A DNA stretch of 7,682 nt from NCBI GenBank assembly GCA_044356865.1, contig JBIKVN010000156.1, positions 1 through 7,682 on the forward strand, in the 5' to 3' direction. This stretch comes from JBEIUL01 sp044356865. GTDB lineage: Bacteria; Planctomycetota; Phycisphaerae; Phycisphaerales; SM1A02. Of this stretch, positions 6,500 through 7,682 are shown piece after piece; the stretch's first letter is position 1; every line of letters starts with the position of its first letter. The position numbers were made by a program, and so were the translations under genes. The notes below the pieces were generated by a model that worked only from the letters and a program-made list of their open reading frames with translations, made no database searches and had not been told where the DNA came from.

Positions 6500-6813
6500 C
6501 AGCGGCCGGCCTTTCCGCCGTCGAAGGCCCCGCGGGCGCCCTTCATCGGGGCCTTGGCGATCGGCTCGGCGGACGGGTCGCTGAAGTGCTCGAGCACCCG
6601 GCGGGCCCGTTCGGGGCGGCCGTCGAGCAGGATCGCGATCGCGTCGTGGAGGGCGTCCATGCGGAAGTCGCGGGCGGCGATCCCGGGCGCCGCCCGCTCG
6701 ACGCGATCGAGGAACGCCGCAAGATCGATGAGCTTCGCGCGGTGCTCGAGAAAGTAGCGGTCGACCGTCGCCGTGCGGTCGAGCGGGATCGGTCGGGTCT
6801 CTGCGTCGGGCAT
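6499..6813 (-). CDS. Small helical protein of unknown function in the ebo cluster
   Basis: A 104-residue soluble protein that I do not recognise as a named family. Residues 1-13 are a polar lead; 14-75 are predicted helical by eye (TVDRYFLEHRAKLIDLAAFL at 16-35, then DRVERA, then DFRMDALHDAIAILL at 49-63), followed by PERARRVLEHFSDPSAEPI (67-85) and a flexible glycine/lysine-rich tail. The layout, with FLEHR, LAAFLDR and EHFSDP as the best-kept-looking blocks, seems like a real conserved protein. It lies 25 bases after eboD and overlaps the eboB start (TGATG), so it is a true cluster member. It occupies the place where EboA might be expected, but EboA proteins are, as I recall them, about twice as long, so I do not assign that name. 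No ribosome-binding site precedes the ATG at 6813; TACCAT ends six bases upstream. The much longer open frame upstream to 7140 is antisense-like shadow of eboD. Confidence 0.75.
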   Translation of the reverse strand: MPDAETRPIPLDRTATVDRYFLEHRAKLIDLAAFLDRVERAAPGIAARDFRMDALHDAIAILLDGRPERARRVLEHFSDPSAEPIAKAPMKGARGAFDGGKAGR

Positions 6814-6819
6814 GGGCGG

Positions 6820-6825
6820 ATGGTA
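6820..6825 (-). promoter_or_regulatory. Candidate leaderless -10 hexamer (TACCAT) of the 104-residue gene
   Basis: TACCAT ends six bases before the ATG at 6813, in the 25-base gap after the eboD stop; the bases between are CCGCCC, with no ribosome-binding site. It is identical to the hexamers before eboC and eboF, and these three are the only ATGGTA/TACCAT sites I find in the window. No -35 hexamer is recognisable. Confidence 0.5.
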
Positions 6826-6838
6826 GCCCGAGCCCTGA

Positions 6839-7682
6839 TCAACCCGCCGCGGTCCGCAGCTCGGCGATGGCGGCCCGGACCATCTTCGCGTCGAGCGCGT
6901 GCACGTCCTCGGCGACGCCGACGTCGCGCAGCAGGGTGACGGTGAGCCTTCCGCCGAGATGCTCGCGAAACTCCTCGAGCCCGCCGAGCAGCGCCTCGGC
7001 GTCGAGCAGCGCCGGATGGAAGGTGGGAATCCCGAGGCGAGCGAGCGTCCGCAGCGTGCGGTCGGAAACCTCGCGGGGCAGCCGCCCTTCGAGCGCGGCA
7101 TAAACGGTGTCGAGGGCGACGCCGACCCCGACCGCCGCACCGTGCCCGAGGCTGAATCCCGTCACCTGCTCGAGCCGGTGCGCCGACCAGTGCCCGTAGT
7201 CGAGCGGACGCGCGGTGCGGATCTCGAACGGGTCGCCGCCCCGGGTCACGTGCCGCAGGTGCAGTTCGGCCGAGCGGCGGATCGCGTGGCTCGACGCCTC
7301 GGGCTCGCGGCCGCGGATCGCGTCGGCATCCCGCTCGAGCCGGGCGAAGAAGGCCGGGTCGCGCAGCAGCGCGATCTTCACCGCCTCGCTGAAACCGCAC
7401 CGCCACTCGTCGTCGGGCAGGGTCGCGAGCAGGTCCTCGTCGTTCACCACCGCCCACGGCGGGGCGAAACTTCCGAGGAAGTTCTTCTTCCCGTTCCAGT
7501 TGATGCCGTTCTTCACGCCCATCGCCGCGTCGTCCTGGGCGAGCACGGTGGTCGGGATCCGAACCAGCCGCACGCCGCGGTGGGCGGTCGCCGCCGCGAA
7601 ACCGACTGCGTCGAGCATCGCCCCGCCGCCGATCGCGACCACGAACGACTGCCGGCAGATGCGGTGGCGATCGATCTCGGCC
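6839..7682 (-). CDS. eboD: EboD-like sugar-phosphate cyclase of the 3-dehydroquinate synthase family (N-terminus cut by window edge)
   Basis: Partial gene: 280 C-terminal residues are visible, about 75-110 residues short of the family's usual length. It is an NAD-dependent, metal-dependent cyclase of the dehydroquinate-synthase fold. From the edge, VVAIGGGAMLD is the glycine-rich NAD-binding loop, RIPTTVLAQDDAAMG and the NGINWNGKKNFLGSFAPP block form the substrate pocket, and the three metal ligands are in GFSEAVK (Glu99 of the visible part), LDYGHWSAHRLE (His164) and SLGHGAAVG (His180). The GVKNGIN sequence and GHWSAH block differ from true dehydroquinate synthase (which has NFGHT-x-GHA), and point to the EboD branch near the cyclitol-forming (epi-valiolone-type) cyclases. 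The product of EboD is not known to me, so a shikimate-pathway role should not be assumed. It is the first gene of the cluster seen here and is followed after 25 bases by the 104-residue gene. Confidence 0.87.
   Translation of the reverse strand, partial: AEIDRHRICRQSFVVAIGGGAMLDAVGFAAATAHRGVRLVRIPTTVLAQDDAAMGVKNGINWNGKKNFLGSFAPPWAVVNDEDLLATLPDDEWRCGFSEAVKIALLRDPAFFARLERDADAIRGREPEASSHAIRRSAELHLRHVTRGGDPFEIRTARPLDYGHWSAHRLEQVTGFSLGHGAAVGVGVALDTVYAALEGRLPREVSDRTLRTLARLGIPTFHPALLDAEALLGGLEEFREHLGGRLTVTLLRDVGVAEDVHALDAKMVRAAIAELRTAAG

Noticed and set aside
6839..7682. Housekeeping shikimate-pathway aroB
   Set aside because: The GHWSAH and GVKNGIN blocks differ from dehydroquinate synthase and the neighbours are ebo genes, so EboD is the better name.

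Overview
This GC-rich window (roughly 70% G+C by eye) carries most of an ebo cluster, a widespread set of genes of unsolved chemistry. In Nostoc it is known to be needed for moving the scytonemin precursor to the periplasm, in Pseudomonas fluorescens (as EDB) for repelling nematodes, and it is also present in eustigmatophyte plastids. The company of a DUF3299-like and a DUF3500 protein, with the high G+C, suggests a planctomycete or a similar environmental bacterium. That is an inference; no marker gene is present to settle it.

Layout, reading the main (minus) strand from the right edge: a 3-dehydroquinate-synthase-like sugar-phosphate cyclase cut by the window edge (eboD, 6839-7682); a 104-residue helical protein of unknown function (6499-6813); a TatD-like metal hydrolase (eboB, 5699-6499). 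The cluster is then interrupted by a plus-strand DUF3500 gene (4703-5695). It resumes with a class I glutamine-amidotransferase-like hydrolase (3992-4639), a xylose-isomerase-like TIM barrel (eboE, 2874-3995), a UbiA prenyltransferase (eboC, 1804-2838), a nucleotide pyrophosphatase/phosphodiesterase-like enzyme (eboF, 406-1776), and a membrane-anchored DUF3299-like protein cut by the left edge (1-409). Almost every base is coding; gene-free gaps are 3 to 63 bases and no stretch above 300 bases lacks a gene. No RNA gene, mobile element, CRISPR array or rho-independent terminator was seen.

The likely joint role is to make and handle a small cyclitol- or sugar-derived prenylated compound at the inner membrane: EboD cyclises a sugar phosphate, EboE isomerises or epimerises, EboC attaches a polyprenyl chain, and EboB and EboF hydrolyse. 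The product is unknown, so this is a hypothesis.

Two things stand out. First, the starts fall into two classes. Genes that overlap their upstream neighbour (eboB, eboE, the DUF3299 gene) have a purine-rich ribosome-binding stretch. The four minus-strand genes with a free start have none, but each has a TANNNT hexamer ending 6-7 bases before ATG; three of the four are TACCAT. This is the signature of leaderless transcripts and would give the cluster several internal promoters. Second, EboC has a four-cysteine zinc-ribbon-like insertion in the middle of its membrane domain.
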